NCBI GenBank assembly: GCA_946481135.1
Contig: CAMLMQ010000063.1
Span: 1 to 13,596 of the forward strand
DNA from: an uncultured Microbacteriaceae bacterium
GTDB taxonomy: Bacteria > Actinomycetota > Actinomycetes > Actinomycetales > Microbacteriaceae
Direction: 5' to 3'
Length of the DNA stretch: 13,596 nucleotides
The number at the start of each line of letters is the position of its first letter. Positions within the stretch are counted from its first letter, which is position 1. Shown here one piece after another: positions 1 through 7,782 of the stretch. The notes below the pieces were generated by a model, which did not search any database, was not told the origin of the DNA, and worked only from the letters and a program-made list of their open reading frames with translations. Position numbers and translations under genes: made by a program.

Positions 1-497
1 TGGTGGGTCTGCTGCTGCCCTTCCAGATCGCGATGATCCCGCTGTACTTCACGATGCGCGACCTGGGACTGCTGGGCAACCTGTGGGGCCTCGTGCTGTT
101 CTACGTCGGCGAGCGGATGTCGTTCTCGATCTTCCTGTTCGCGGGCTTCATCCGCGCGCTCCCGGGCGAGTACGAGGAGGCCGCGTGGATCGACGGTGCG
201 GGCGTCATGCGTGCGTTCTGGACCGTCGTGTTCCCGCTGCTACGGCCGATCACCTGGACGGTCGTCATCCTCAACGCGATCCACTCGTGGAACGATCTGC
301 TGACGCCGATGCTCTACCTGAGCGGCACTCCCAATGAGACGGTCCCGGTCGCGATCCTCGGCTTCGTCGACCAGTACGTCACGAACTGGCCCCTCATCTT
401 CGCGGGCCTCGTCATCGGCGTCGCGCCCATCCTCGTCGCCTTCTTCTTCCTCCAACGGTCCGTGATCAAGGGTTTCGCGAGCGGACTCAAGGGCTGA
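1..497 (+). CDS. Carbohydrate ABC transporter permease, MalG type (5'-truncated by window edge)
   Basis: Inner-membrane subunit of a binding-protein-dependent sugar importer; it forms half of the transmembrane channel and docks onto the ATPase. The frame is open from the window edge to TGA at 495-497, so only the last 164 or so residues are present. Full-length relatives have about 275-300 residues, so roughly 110-130 N-terminal residues lie outside. The visible part has hydrophobic helices at visible residues about 1-18, 26-50, 82-95 and 130-150. Between them is the cytoplasmic EAA loop: E59-A60-A61, G65 and a following FPLLRP, the signature that contacts the ATPase. The C-terminus ends with a short basic GFASGLKG tail typical of MalG-type permeases. 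The solute-binding protein gene follows 40 bases downstream on the same strand, so both are probably one operon, with a partner permease expected upstream. Family assignment is secure; the substrate cannot be read from this fragment. Confidence 0.93.
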   Translation, partial: VGLLLPFQIAMIPLYFTMRDLGLLGNLWGLVLFYVGERMSFSIFLFAGFIRALPGEYEEAAWIDGAGVMRAFWTVVFPLLRPITWTVVILNAIHSWNDLLTPMLYLSGTPNETVPVAILGFVDQYVTNWPLIFAGLVIGVAPILVAFFFLQRSVIKGFASGLKG

Positions 498-537
498 GAC
501 CCGGCACCACCCACCCCACAATGAACAGGAGAGTCCC

Positions 538-1824
538 ATGACACTACGTCGCTCCAGCGCGATCGTGGCCACCGGCATCGTCGCCGGCGCGCTCGCGCTC
601 ACCGGATGCTCGGCCCCGGCCTCCGAGCCGACCGACGAGACCGGCGCCGGCGTGCTCACGATCGCGAGCATCCCGAACTACCAGAACTCGTTGCCCGTCG
701 TCGTCGAGGCGTTCGAGGAGGAACACCCGGACATCGACGTCGAGATCGAGTTCGTCGACGTCGCGGCGCTGCACACGCAGATCCGCACGCAGCTCGCGGC
801 CGGCACCGCGCCCGACATCTTCACGACCTACCCGGGCAACGGAACGCCGACCGCGATGGAGAACCTCGTGCCCGGGGGCTTCCTCGCCGACATGTCCGAC
901 CTCGGCTTCAGCTCGAAGCTGCCGAGCGGCATGGACCAGACGACCATGATGGACGGCAAGCGCTACGTGCTTCCGCTCTCGCTGGGCGCGATCGGCGGCA
1001 TCTACAACGTGACCGCCCTCGACGAGGCCGGGTTGGAGATCCCCGAGACCTTCAGCGAGCTGCTGCAGTTCTGCGCCGACGCGAAGGCGGCGGGCAAGGT
1101 CGCCTACGCCTACGGCGCGCAGACGGCGTGGAACAACCAGCTCCACGCGTTCCCGCTGTCGGCCACGCTCGTCTACGGCGCCGACCCCGACTTCACCGAG
1201 GACCAGAAGAACGGCGACGCGACGTTCAGCGACTCGGCTTGGGTCGAGGTCTACGAGCGCATCGACGACATGAACAAGGCGGGCTGCTTCCAGCCCGAGC
1301 CGCTCGGAACGGCGTACGAGGGAGCGGTCGAGATGGTCGCGACGGGGCAGGCGTTCGCGATGTCGTCGACGACGTCGGTCTTCGGTGCCGCGATCGCCGC
1401 GGCGCCGGAGGGCACGGAGTTCATCTTCGGCGCCATCCCCGCGACCGACGACCCCGACGACACCTGGATCTCGGCGGGTGGATCGGGCGGTTACTCGATC
1501 AACGCCGAGGCGAAGAACATGGTGGCGGCGCGCCTCTTCATGGACTTCCTCGGCTCCGACGAGATGCTGGCGGAGGTCGCCCGGGTGCAGAACGCGCTCC
1601 CGTCGATCGTGTCGTCGGCGTACGAGACGCCCGAATCGCTCGAGCCGATCCTGTTCTACGTCGAGGCCGGTCGCATCCACCCGTTCGACGACCAGCTGTG
1701 GCCGAACGCCAAGGTCGCTCCGGCGCTCATGGAGCAGACGCAGCTGTTCATCTCCGGCCAGGCGACGATCGCGGACGTGCTCGGCGCGATGGACGCGGCG
1801 TACGCGGAGGGTCCCGGCGCCTGA
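538..1824 (+). CDS. ABC transporter substrate-binding lipoprotein, family 1 (sugar type)
   Basis: Extracytoplasmic sugar-binding lipoprotein (428 residues) that delivers ligand to the permease encoded just upstream. The N-terminus has a basic start (MTLRR), a hydrophobic stretch to about residue 20 and the lipobox L21-T-G-C24, so Cys24 should be lipidated and the protein anchored on the outer face of the membrane. The mature part has the usual two-lobe family 1 pattern: an early beta strand (LTIASIPNYQNSLPVVVEAFEEEHPDIDVEI) and an APDIF segment near residue 96. The C-terminal half is helical. The ATG start is supported by AGGAGAG at 527-533, four bases upstream, and by the signal peptide beginning there. 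The gene is the last of its operon and a strong terminator hairpin follows the stop by 15 bases. Placing the binding protein after the permease differs from the commonest order (binding protein first). The ligand is unknown; an oligosaccharide is a reasonable guess only. Confidence 0.93.
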   Translation: MTLRRSSAIVATGIVAGALALTGCSAPASEPTDETGAGVLTIASIPNYQNSLPVVVEAFEEEHPDIDVEIEFVDVAALHTQIRTQLAAGTAPDIFTTYPGNGTPTAMENLVPGGFLADMSDLGFSSKLPSGMDQTTMMDGKRYVLPLSLGAIGGIYNVTALDEAGLEIPETFSELLQFCADAKAAGKVAYAYGAQTAWNNQLHAFPLSATLVYGADPDFTEDQKNGDATFSDSAWVEVYERIDDMNKAGCFQPEPLGTAYEGAVEMVATGQAFAMSSTTSVFGAAIAAAPEGTEFIFGAIPATDDPDDTWISAGGSGGYSINAEAKNMVAARLFMDFLGSDEMLAEVARVQNALPSIVSSAYETPESLEPILFYVEAGRIHPFDDQLWPNAKVAPALMEQTQLFISGQATIADVLGAMDAAYAEGPGA

Positions 1825-1839
1825 GCCGGGGACGACGCG

Positions 1840-1867
1840 AGAGGGGACCGGTGAGCCGGTCCCCTCT
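1840..1867 (+). terminator. Intrinsic terminator after the ABC transporter operon
   Basis: A perfect 12-bp stem (AGAGGGGACCGG at 1840-1851 pairs with CCGGTCCCCTCT at 1856-1867) encloses the four-base loop TGAG and runs into a short T run (1867-1869). It begins 15 bases after the stop of the binding-protein gene and lies in the 72-base gap between convergent genes. The T run favours termination of plus-strand transcripts. On the minus strand the stem is equally strong but no T run follows it, so it may only weakly stop the opposing operon, whose last gene ends at 1897. Confidence 0.88.
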
Positions 1868-1896
1868 TTCGTGCGTGCGCGCGACGTGCGGGCCGG

Positions 1897-3102
1897 TCAG
1901 AGCCCCGCGATGACGCCCTTGCCGTAGGAGGAGAGATGCACCTCGTCGGGACCGTCGATGATCCGCATCGTGCGGATCGAGGCGAACATCTCGGCGAGCG
2001 GCCAGTCCTGCGAGAGGCCCGCGGCGCCGAAGAGCTGGATGCCGCGGTCCATGATCTGCTGCACGGCGCGCGGCACCGAGATCTTGATGGCCTGGATGGC
2101 CGAGTGCGCGGCCTTGTTGCCCACCGTGTCCATGAGCCACGCGGCCTTGAATACGAGGAGCCGGTTCGTCTCGAGCGCGATGCGCGACTCGGCGAACCAC
2201 TCGCGCACGACCCCCTGGTCGGCGAGCGGCCGGCCGAACGGCGCGCGCGTCCGGGCGCGGTCCGCCATGAGTTCGAGCGCGCGTTCCGCCGATCCGAGGG
2301 CGCGCATGCAGTGGTGGATGCGTCCCGGCCCGAGGCGGGCCTGCGCGATCGCAAAGCCGTCGCCCTCGTTCCCGAGGAGGTTCGAGACCGGCACGCGCAC
2401 GTCGTCGAAGACGACCTCGGCATGGCCGCCGTGGTCGCGATCGTCGTAGCCGAATACGCTCAGCGGGCGTACGACGGTGACGCCGGTGGTGTCACGGGGC
2501 ACGAGCACCTGGCTCTGCTGGCGGTGGCGGTCGGCCGTCGGATCGGTCTTTCCCATGACGATGAAGACCGCGGCATCCGGGTTCATGGCGCCCGTCGTCC
2601 ACCACTTGCGACCCGAGATGACGTACTCGTCGCCCTCGCGCCGGATACGGGTCTCGACGTTGGTCGCGTCGGAGGAGGCGACCGCGGGCTCGGTCATGCA
2701 GAAGGACGAGCGGATGCGCCCGTCGAGCAACGGTTCGAGCCACCGCTCCTGCTGCTCGGCGGTGCCGAACTCCGCGAGTGCCGCCATGTTCCCCGTGTCG
2801 GGTGCGGCGCAGTTCATCGCGATGGGGGCGAGCTTGAGGCTGCGGCCGCTCAGTTCGGCGAGCGGGGCGTACTGCAGGTTCGTGAGCCCGGCACCGCCCG
2901 GGCCCGGATGGAAGAGGTTCCACAACCCGCGTGCGCGAGCCTCGGTCTGCAGCTCCGTCACGATCGGCTGGAAGCTCCAGCGATTTCGGTTCTCCCGCAG
3001 CTGCTCCTCGAGCACGGGCTCGGCGGGGATGACGACGTCGCGCACGAAGTCGCCGACCTCGCGGATCAGCTGCTCGGTGCGGGCGTCGAAAGCGAAATCC
3101 AT
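1897..3102 (-). CDS. Acyl-CoA dehydrogenase, ACAD10/ACAD11 type
   Basis: FAD-dependent acyl-CoA dehydrogenase of 401 residues, full length for the family. Three stretches place it in the ACAD10/11-like branch rather than among ordinary short- or medium-chain enzymes: NCAAPDTGNM (97-106), the FAD/substrate loop MTEPAVASSD (136-145), and near the end RIIDGPDEVH (380-389). In the last, Asp383 sits where medium-chain enzymes have the catalytic Glu of YEGT. In this branch, animal ACAD11 and Pseudomonas LvaC act on 4-phosphoacyl-CoA made by a partner kinase and yield the unsaturated CoA ester. The kinase gene lies directly upstream: its stop TGA and this ATG are separated by one base (3103). AAGGGA at 3112-3117 is a usable ribosome binding site. 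It is the last gene of a three-gene operon and faces the ABC operon terminator. The subfamily is fairly sure; the actual substrate is inferred. Confidence 0.93.
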   Translation of the reverse strand: MDFAFDARTEQLIREVGDFVRDVVIPAEPVLEEQLRENRNRWSFQPIVTELQTEARARGLWNLFHPGPGGAGLTNLQYAPLAELSGRSLKLAPIAMNCAAPDTGNMAALAEFGTAEQQERWLEPLLDGRIRSSFCMTEPAVASSDATNVETRIRREGDEYVISGRKWWTTGAMNPDAAVFIVMGKTDPTADRHRQQSQVLVPRDTTGVTVVRPLSVFGYDDRDHGGHAEVVFDDVRVPVSNLLGNEGDGFAIAQARLGPGRIHHCMRALGSAERALELMADRARTRAPFGRPLADQGVVREWFAESRIALETNRLLVFKAAWLMDTVGNKAAHSAIQAIKISVPRAVQQIMDRGIQLFGAAGLSQDWPLAEMFASIRTMRIIDGPDEVHLSSYGKGVIAGL

Positions 3103-3103
3103 G

Positions 3104-4159
3104 TCAATCGGTCCCTTCGTGGAGGCGCAGACCCCAGTCGGCGAGCTCGGGGACGATCGCTCCGACGTCCTCGAACCCGGGACCGACGGTCTGGCCCTGG
3201 GTGTAGCGGTAGTGGATGCCCTCGAGGATCACGGCGAGCTTGAAGCAGCCCATCGCGCGGTACCAGGCGAGGTCGGGCACGACGATGCCGCGCGCGGCGG
3301 CGTACGCCTCGACGATCGCGTCGAACGGCACGTAGCCCGCAGCGGGGTCGATCGCGGACGCGAGCGGGGACGACCGCGCCGATTCGAGGCCGTGGAGTTC
3401 CCAGTACACGCCGAACAGCCCGAGGTCGGTGAGCGGGTCGCCGAGCGTCGACATCTCCCAGTCGAGCACCGCGGCGACGCGCGTCCCGCCCGCGTCGAGA
3501 GCGATGAGCGTGTTGTCGAGGCGGAAGTCGCCGTGCACGACCGCGCTGCCGCCCGCATCCGGCACGGTGTCCCGCATCCGCTCGGCGAGCCGGTCGAGCG
3601 CGGGCAGCTCGCGACTGCGGGAGCCGTCGAGCTGGCGCATCCAGCGTGCGACCTGGCGCACCAGGAACCCCTCGGGGCGGCCGAAGTCCGCGAGCCCGAC
3701 GTCGCGCGGGTCGACGTCGTGGAGGCGTGCGAGTGTCGAGGCGAGGAGCGGCCCGAGCGATGCGAGGTGCTCGCGGGAGAGGTTGTCGTTGTCGCGGCGC
3801 TGCGACAGCACCCGACCGGGCACGAGGTCCATGAGGTAGAAGTCCGTGCCGACCCCCGTCGCCTCGTCCGCCGTCGCGAAGAGGTGTGCGCGGGGCACGG
3901 CCACCTCGGTCGGCGCGAGGGCCGACATGACGCGGAACTCGCGCGCCATGTCGTGGGCGGTCGAGAGCACGTGCCCGAGCGGAGGCCGGCGCAGCACCCA
4001 CGGCTCGCGCCCGCCGTCCACCGCGTACGAGAGGTTGCTGAGGCCGCCCGTGAGCAGGCGCGCCTCGAGGGTGCCCTCGGCGAGCAGATCGGGACGCGTG
4101 CGACGCAGCCACGCCTCGAAGCGGTCGAGGTCGAGCCCGGGCAGGCGCCGTTCGCTCAT
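3104..4159 (-). CDS. APH-fold phosphotransferase, ACAD11 kinase-domain / LvaA-like
   Basis: Cytoplasmic small-molecule kinase of 351 residues with the aminoglycoside-phosphotransferase fold. Visible elements are a nucleotide loop LTGGLSNLSYAV (36-47), the VLRRPP strand (55-60) with Glu74 in the next helix, the catalytic loop HGDFRLDN (209-216, with Asp211 and Asn216), and the metal-binding LDWEMSTLGDP (232-242, Asp233). The sequence resembles the kinase domain fused to the dehydrogenase in animal ACAD10/11, and bacterial LvaA, which phosphorylates the 4-hydroxyl of 4-hydroxyvaleryl-CoA. It is probably not an antibiotic-resistance enzyme. ATG at 4159 overlaps the stop of the upstream reductase (ATGA, 4159-4156). 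A very strong Shine-Dalgarno, GGAGGAGG (complement of 4167-4174), lies in the last codons of that gene, so translation is probably coupled. No gene for a small LvaB-like partner is present between it and the dehydrogenase. The phosphoryl acceptor is inferred. Confidence 0.9.
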   Translation of the reverse strand: MSERRLPGLDLDRFEAWLRRTRPDLLAEGTLEARLLTGGLSNLSYAVDGGREPWVLRRPPLGHVLSTAHDMAREFRVMSALAPTEVAVPRAHLFATADEATGVGTDFYLMDLVPGRVLSQRRDNDNLSREHLASLGPLLASTLARLHDVDPRDVGLADFGRPEGFLVRQVARWMRQLDGSRSRELPALDRLAERMRDTVPDAGGSAVVHGDFRLDNTLIALDAGGTRVAAVLDWEMSTLGDPLTDLGLFGVYWELHGLESARSSPLASAIDPAAGYVPFDAIVEAYAAARGIVVPDLAWYRAMGCFKLAVILEGIHYRYTQGQTVGPGFEDVGAIVPELADWGLRLHEGTD

Positions 4160-5022
4160 GCCGCAGCCTCCTCCGACATCCGGGCGACCGTGTCGAGCGG
4201 GAGTTCGAGCGTGGCCGCGGCGAGCGAGGCGCGGAGGCTCGCGTCGCGACGCGCCCCCGTGATCAGCACGAGTCGGCTCGACTGCGCGAGGAGCCAGGCG
4301 AGCCAGACGGTCTCGATCGCGACGCCCGCGTCGCCGGCGACGGATCGCGCGGTCGAGGAGAGCTCGCCGAGCGGGTGCGTGCGGCGAGAGCCGCCGAGCG
4401 GCGAGTAGGCGACGTACGAGATCCCGAGCTCATCGCACAGGGCGAGCGTCGCGTGGTCGGGGGAGTCGGGGGAGAAGGGGTTCTGCACGGCGTCGAGACG
4501 CACCTCGCGGACCGCTTCGGCGAGCTGCGCGGGCGAGACGTTGCTGACGCCGACACGGCGGATGTCTCCCGCGCGACGCAGGTCCTCGAGCGCGCCGAGC
4601 GAGTCGAGGAGTGGCACGGCCGGGTCGACCTTGTGCAGGTAGTACAGGTCGAGGGAGTCGACGCCGAGCGCCGCCAGGCTCGCCGCGCAGTGTGCACGGA
4701 GAGTCTCGGGACGGCCGTCGACGAGCCACGCATCACCGGCTCGGAAATGGCCGCCCTTGGTCGCGACGAACGGGCGCCCGTGCGTCGGACGAGTCGCGAG
4801 CACGCGTCCGATGAGCGACTCGCTGTGGCTCGGGTGGGTCGACGTCGTGTAGGCGAGCGCCGTGTCGACGTGGTCGACCCCGGCATCGAGCGCGGCGCGG
4901 AGGAAGCGCTCGGCCGCGTCGTCGTCGATGTCCGCGCCGATCGACCAGCGCGCGAGGCCGACACCGACGGGGGAGACTGGGAGATCTCCGTGCTTCCGCG
5001 TCGAGCCTTGCATATCGGACAT
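4156..5022 (-). CDS. Aldo/keto reductase
   Basis: NAD(P)H-dependent carbonyl reductase or sugar dehydrogenase of the aldo/keto reductase superfamily, a single TIM barrel of 288 residues, cytoplasmic. The catalytic tetrad is complete: Asp53 and Tyr58 in DTALAY, Lys89 in VATKGG and His130 in YYLHKVD. The GVSNVSPAQLAEAV stretch after the fifth strand is also typical of the family. First gene of the operon with the kinase and dehydrogenase; its stop overlaps the kinase start. Substrate unknown: relatives act on sugars, inositols and aliphatic ketones, so here it might interconvert a 4-keto and a 4-hydroxy acid, or handle something unrelated. The start is uncertain. ATG codons occur at 5022 and 5013 with no clear Shine-Dalgarno before either, and the open frame continues far upstream only because it runs antisense to the rhamnosidase gene. 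ATG 5022 is chosen because it is the first start after the divergent gene's control region. Confidence 0.88.
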   Translation of the reverse strand: MSDMQGSTRKHGDLPVSPVGVGLARWSIGADIDDDAAERFLRAALDAGVDHVDTALAYTTSTHPSHSESLIGRVLATRPTHGRPFVATKGGHFRAGDAWLVDGRPETLRAHCAASLAALGVDSLDLYYLHKVDPAVPLLDSLGALEDLRRAGDIRRVGVSNVSPAQLAEAVREVRLDAVQNPFSPDSPDHATLALCDELGISYVAYSPLGGSRRTHPLGELSSTARSVAGDAGVAIETVWLAWLLAQSSRLVLITGARRDASLRASLAAATLELPLDTVARMSEEAAA

Positions 5023-5109
5023 GTTGCCAGAAAAGTGGCGCTGGTATGGCGGAAAGGCAGGGAACTGGGCCAAACTAGTCGGATAAGTGCGGCATCCCGA
5101 AGGAGTGAC
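5023..5109. promoter_or_regulatory. Divergent control region between the AKR operon and the rhamnosidase gene
   Basis: This 87-base gap must hold the promoters for both the minus-strand operon and the plus-strand GH78 gene. It is less GC-rich than its surroundings. Visible elements are a short inverted repeat, GCCA (5026-5029) and TGGC (5036-5039), separated by six bases; a second TGGCG 11 bases further on (5047-5051), one helical turn away; and the rhamnosidase ribosome binding site AGGAG (5101-5105). No convincing -35/-10 pair was found on either strand, so the promoter positions are not called. Confidence 0.4.
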
Positions 5110-7782
5110 ATGCCCGACGCGTCGACGACGACCGCCCCTGCCTTCCGCCTGCGGACGGGGTACCGCTCGGAGCCGCTCGGGCTGCCCGCACGCCGGGGGA
5201 TCATGCTCAGCTGGGCGATCGACGGCGACGTCGAGCTCGACCGTGCGCGCGGGGCGACCGTCGTCGTCGCCGCCGACACCGCGGGGCTCGAGTCGCGCGA
5301 CGGGGCGTGGGTCGCGACCGCGGTCGCGGGCACCTCGGTCGTGTACGACGGGGCGCCGCTCGCGTCGCGGGATCGCCGACTGTGGACCGTCGAGGTCGTC
5401 ACGACGGCCGGCGACGTGCTGCGCAGCGATCCCGCGTCGTTCGAGATCGGGCTCGAAGACGACGCCGACTGGAGCGCCGCCTGGGTGGCTCCATCCCTGC
5501 AGCCGCTGCGCCGTGAGAACTGGAACCCCGTCGCCCTCCTCCGCCGCGAGTTCGACGTGGCCGCCGACGTCGCCGACGCCCGCTGCCACGTCACGGCGCT
5601 CGGCCTCTACCGGCTGTGGATCAACGGCATCGACGTCACCGCGGACGCCCTGCTGCGACCCGGCTGGACCGATTACCGCGTGCGCGTGCTGCACCAGACG
5701 TACGACGTGGGCGCGCTGCTCGCGCCCGGGCGGAACGTCGTCGCGGTCGAGCTCGCCCGGGGGTGGTATGCCGGCCGCCTCGGTCTTCAGCGCGAGCCCT
5801 CCTTCTACGGCGAGCAGACTGCCCTGCGCCTCCAGATCGAGGCCGACGGCGGCACGATCGTCGGCACCGACGAGAGCTGGACGCATGGCGAGGGGGCGAT
5901 CCTCGCGAGCGACCTCCTCGTGGGCGAGGAGCAGGACCTGCGTCGCGAGCCGCAGGGCTGGCGCGAGGTCGGCTTCGCTGCGGCGTGGCCGACGGTGGGC
6001 CTCCTCGAGCCGGGCGTCGCGCCGGGGATCTCGCCGCAGCCACACGACCCGGTGGCGCCCTACCGCGAGCACGAGGGCGTGCTCGTGCGCGCCCACGCAC
6101 GCGGACCCGCCGTCTTCGACTTCGGCCAGAACATGGTCGGCTGGACGCGCATCGAGACGCGTACGCTGCCGAAGGCGACCCTCATCGTGCGACACGGGGA
6201 GACGATCACGCACGACAAGCTCGTGTGGCGGGACAACCTGCGCGGTGCGTTCCAGGAGGACCGCTACACGACGGGCGACGGCGAGTTCCACACGCTCGAG
6301 CCGCGCTTCACGATGCACGGTTTCCGCTACGCCGAGGTGTGGGGGATGGCCGCGAAGGACCCGCATGGCCAGCTCGAGCTCCTCGACGACACGCGCGCGA
6401 CCGCGCTCTCGATCGGAGGCGGTCAGCGCCCCGTCGGCCTGTTCGAGAGTTCCGACGAGGCCCTCAACGCCGTCTCGCGCTCCGTCGAGTGGACGGTGCG
6501 TGACAATGCGATCGAGGTGCTCACCGACTGCCCGCAGCGCGACGAGCGTCTGGGCTGGCTCGGCGACGCGGGCGTGATCGCCCAGACCTCCGCCTACTAC
6601 CTCGACATGGCGGCGTTCCTCGCGAAGTTCGCGCGCGACGCGGCCGACTCGCAGGACCCGGACGGCATGGTCCACAACTACGTGCCGCCTGTGCCGCCCG
6701 GGACCGTGACCGACGGCGCCCCGGGGTGGGCCGACGGCTACGTGCGACTCGTGCACACCGCGGCGCAGCGCTACGGGGACCTGGTGACCGCGCGGGAGCA
6801 CCTCGACCCGATCCTGCGCTACCTCGACCTCGTCGACCGGTCGAACCCGGACGGCATCCGCACGCGGCGCGTCGGAGCGGACTTCTCCGACTGGCTCTCC
6901 CTCCCGGAGGACCCCGACGAGCCGCCGCACCCGGGCTACGCCTACACGGGGGCACGCTCGACGAGCTCGCGTCGCGTGGTTGCGAGCGCGCACACCATCC
7001 GCTCGTTCGACCAGGCGGCGGAGCTCGCCGATTGGCTCGGCGAGGCCGACGTGGCGGCGCGGCTCCGGTCGCGCTCGGAGGAGCTGCGTGCCGCGTACAT
7101 CGCCGCCTACGTCGACACCGACGGCCGCATCGAGGGCGACACCCAGACCGTCTACGCGCAAGCGATCGGCTACGGCATCCTGCGTGGTGCCGCGCGCGAC
7201 CGCGCCGTCGCCCGGCTCGCCGAGAAGGTGCGTGACCTCGGCCACATCTCGACCGGCATCCACGGCGTCGAGCACATCCTCCCGGTGCTCGCCCGCAACG
7301 GTCACGCGGAGACCGCGGCCTCGCTCCTGCTGCGCTCGGAGATGCCCTCGTGGAAGCACATGGTCGCGATGGGTGGCACCACGATCTGGGAGAAGTGGGA
7401 CGGACTCGCCGCCGACGGCACGATGTCGACGGCCGAAATGAACTCGTTCAACCACTGCGCGCTCGGCGCGGTCGGCGAGTTCCTCTTCGAAGGCGTCGCC
7501 GGACTCGACGCGCGCGGCGTCGCGCTCGCCGGAGAGCTGCGCGTCGCCCCGGTCTACTTCGACGGTCTCGACTGGGCCCGTGCCGAGAACGACACCGTGT
7601 CGGGCGCCGTGCGTTCGGGATGGCGCCGCGACGGGTCTCGCGTCGAGCACGAGGTCGCACTTCCCCCGACTGTCGTCGCGCGCTACGTCGTGCCCGCCGG
7701 CTATCGCCTGGCCGACGGCGACGCGCAGGAGCTGGTGCTCGCGCCGGGCGTGCACCACATCCGGGTCGAGCGGACGGCATAG
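5110..7782 (+). CDS. Alpha-L-rhamnosidase, glycoside hydrolase family 78
   Basis: Inverting glycosidase that removes terminal alpha-L-rhamnose from plant glycosides or polysaccharide fragments. At 890 residues it has full family length. Order of parts: an N-terminal Ig-like domain beginning with the typical EPLGL...LSW stretch (about residues 1-120); a rhamnosidase N domain with GLYRLWINGIDV and WTDYRVRVLHQTYDV (about 140-300); a concanavalin-like domain with FDFGQNMVGW (about 310-430); the alpha/alpha barrel; and a C-terminal beta sandwich (about 790-890). Catalytic motifs are intact: DCPQRDERLGWLGDA (473-487) carries the presumed general acid Glu479, and GGTTIWEKWDG carries the presumed base Glu761. 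No signal peptide or membrane helix is visible, so it should act in the cytoplasm on imported substrate. ATG 5110 is chosen because AGGAG (5101-5105) sits four bases upstream. The open frame also extends back to 4375, but that part lies over the opposing reductase gene. Confidence 0.95.
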   Translation: MPDASTTTAPAFRLRTGYRSEPLGLPARRGIMLSWAIDGDVELDRARGATVVVAADTAGLESRDGAWVATAVAGTSVVYDGAPLASRDRRLWTVEVVTTAGDVLRSDPASFEIGLEDDADWSAAWVAPSLQPLRRENWNPVALLRREFDVAADVADARCHVTALGLYRLWINGIDVTADALLRPGWTDYRVRVLHQTYDVGALLAPGRNVVAVELARGWYAGRLGLQREPSFYGEQTALRLQIEADGGTIVGTDESWTHGEGAILASDLLVGEEQDLRREPQGWREVGFAAAWPTVGLLEPGVAPGISPQPHDPVAPYREHEGVLVRAHARGPAVFDFGQNMVGWTRIETRTLPKATLIVRHGETITHDKLVWRDNLRGAFQEDRYTTGDGEFHTLEPRFTMHGFRYAEVWGMAAKDPHGQLELLDDTRATALSIGGGQRPVGLFESSDEALNAVSRSVEWTVRDNAIEVLTDCPQRDERLGWLGDAGVIAQTSAYYLDMAAFLAKFARDAADSQDPDGMVHNYVPPVPPGTVTDGAPGWADGYVRLVHTAAQRYGDLVTAREHLDPILRYLDLVDRSNPDGIRTRRVGADFSDWLSLPEDPDEPPHPGYAYTGARSTSSRRVVASAHTIRSFDQAAELADWLGEADVAARLRSRSEELRAAYIAAYVDTDGRIEGDTQTVYAQAIGYGILRGAARDRAVARLAEKVRDLGHISTGIHGVEHILPVLARNGHAETAASLLLRSEMPSWKHMVAMGGTTIWEKWDGLAADGTMSTAEMNSFNHCALGAVGEFLFEGVAGLDARGVALAGELRVAPVYFDGLDWARAENDTVSGAVRSGWRRDGSRVEHEVALPPTVVARYVVPAGYRLADGDAQELVLAPGVHHIRVERTA

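Noticed and set aside
3104..4159. Aminoglycoside phosphotransferase (antibiotic resistance gene)
   Set aside because: The fold is shared, but the sequence pattern and the adjacent ACAD11-like dehydrogenase point to an acyl-CoA-related kinase.
2477..4408. Plus-strand open frame of 643 codons opposite the kinase and dehydrogenase
   Set aside because: An antisense shadow with compositionally biased translation, no start signal and no recognisable domain; the minus-strand genes have complete motif sets.
538..7782. A single rhamnose-utilisation locus joining the ABC transporter and GH78
   Set aside because: A three-gene operon on the opposite strand separates them and no rhamnose-specific permease, isomerase or regulator is visible; a shared substrate is possible but unsupported here.
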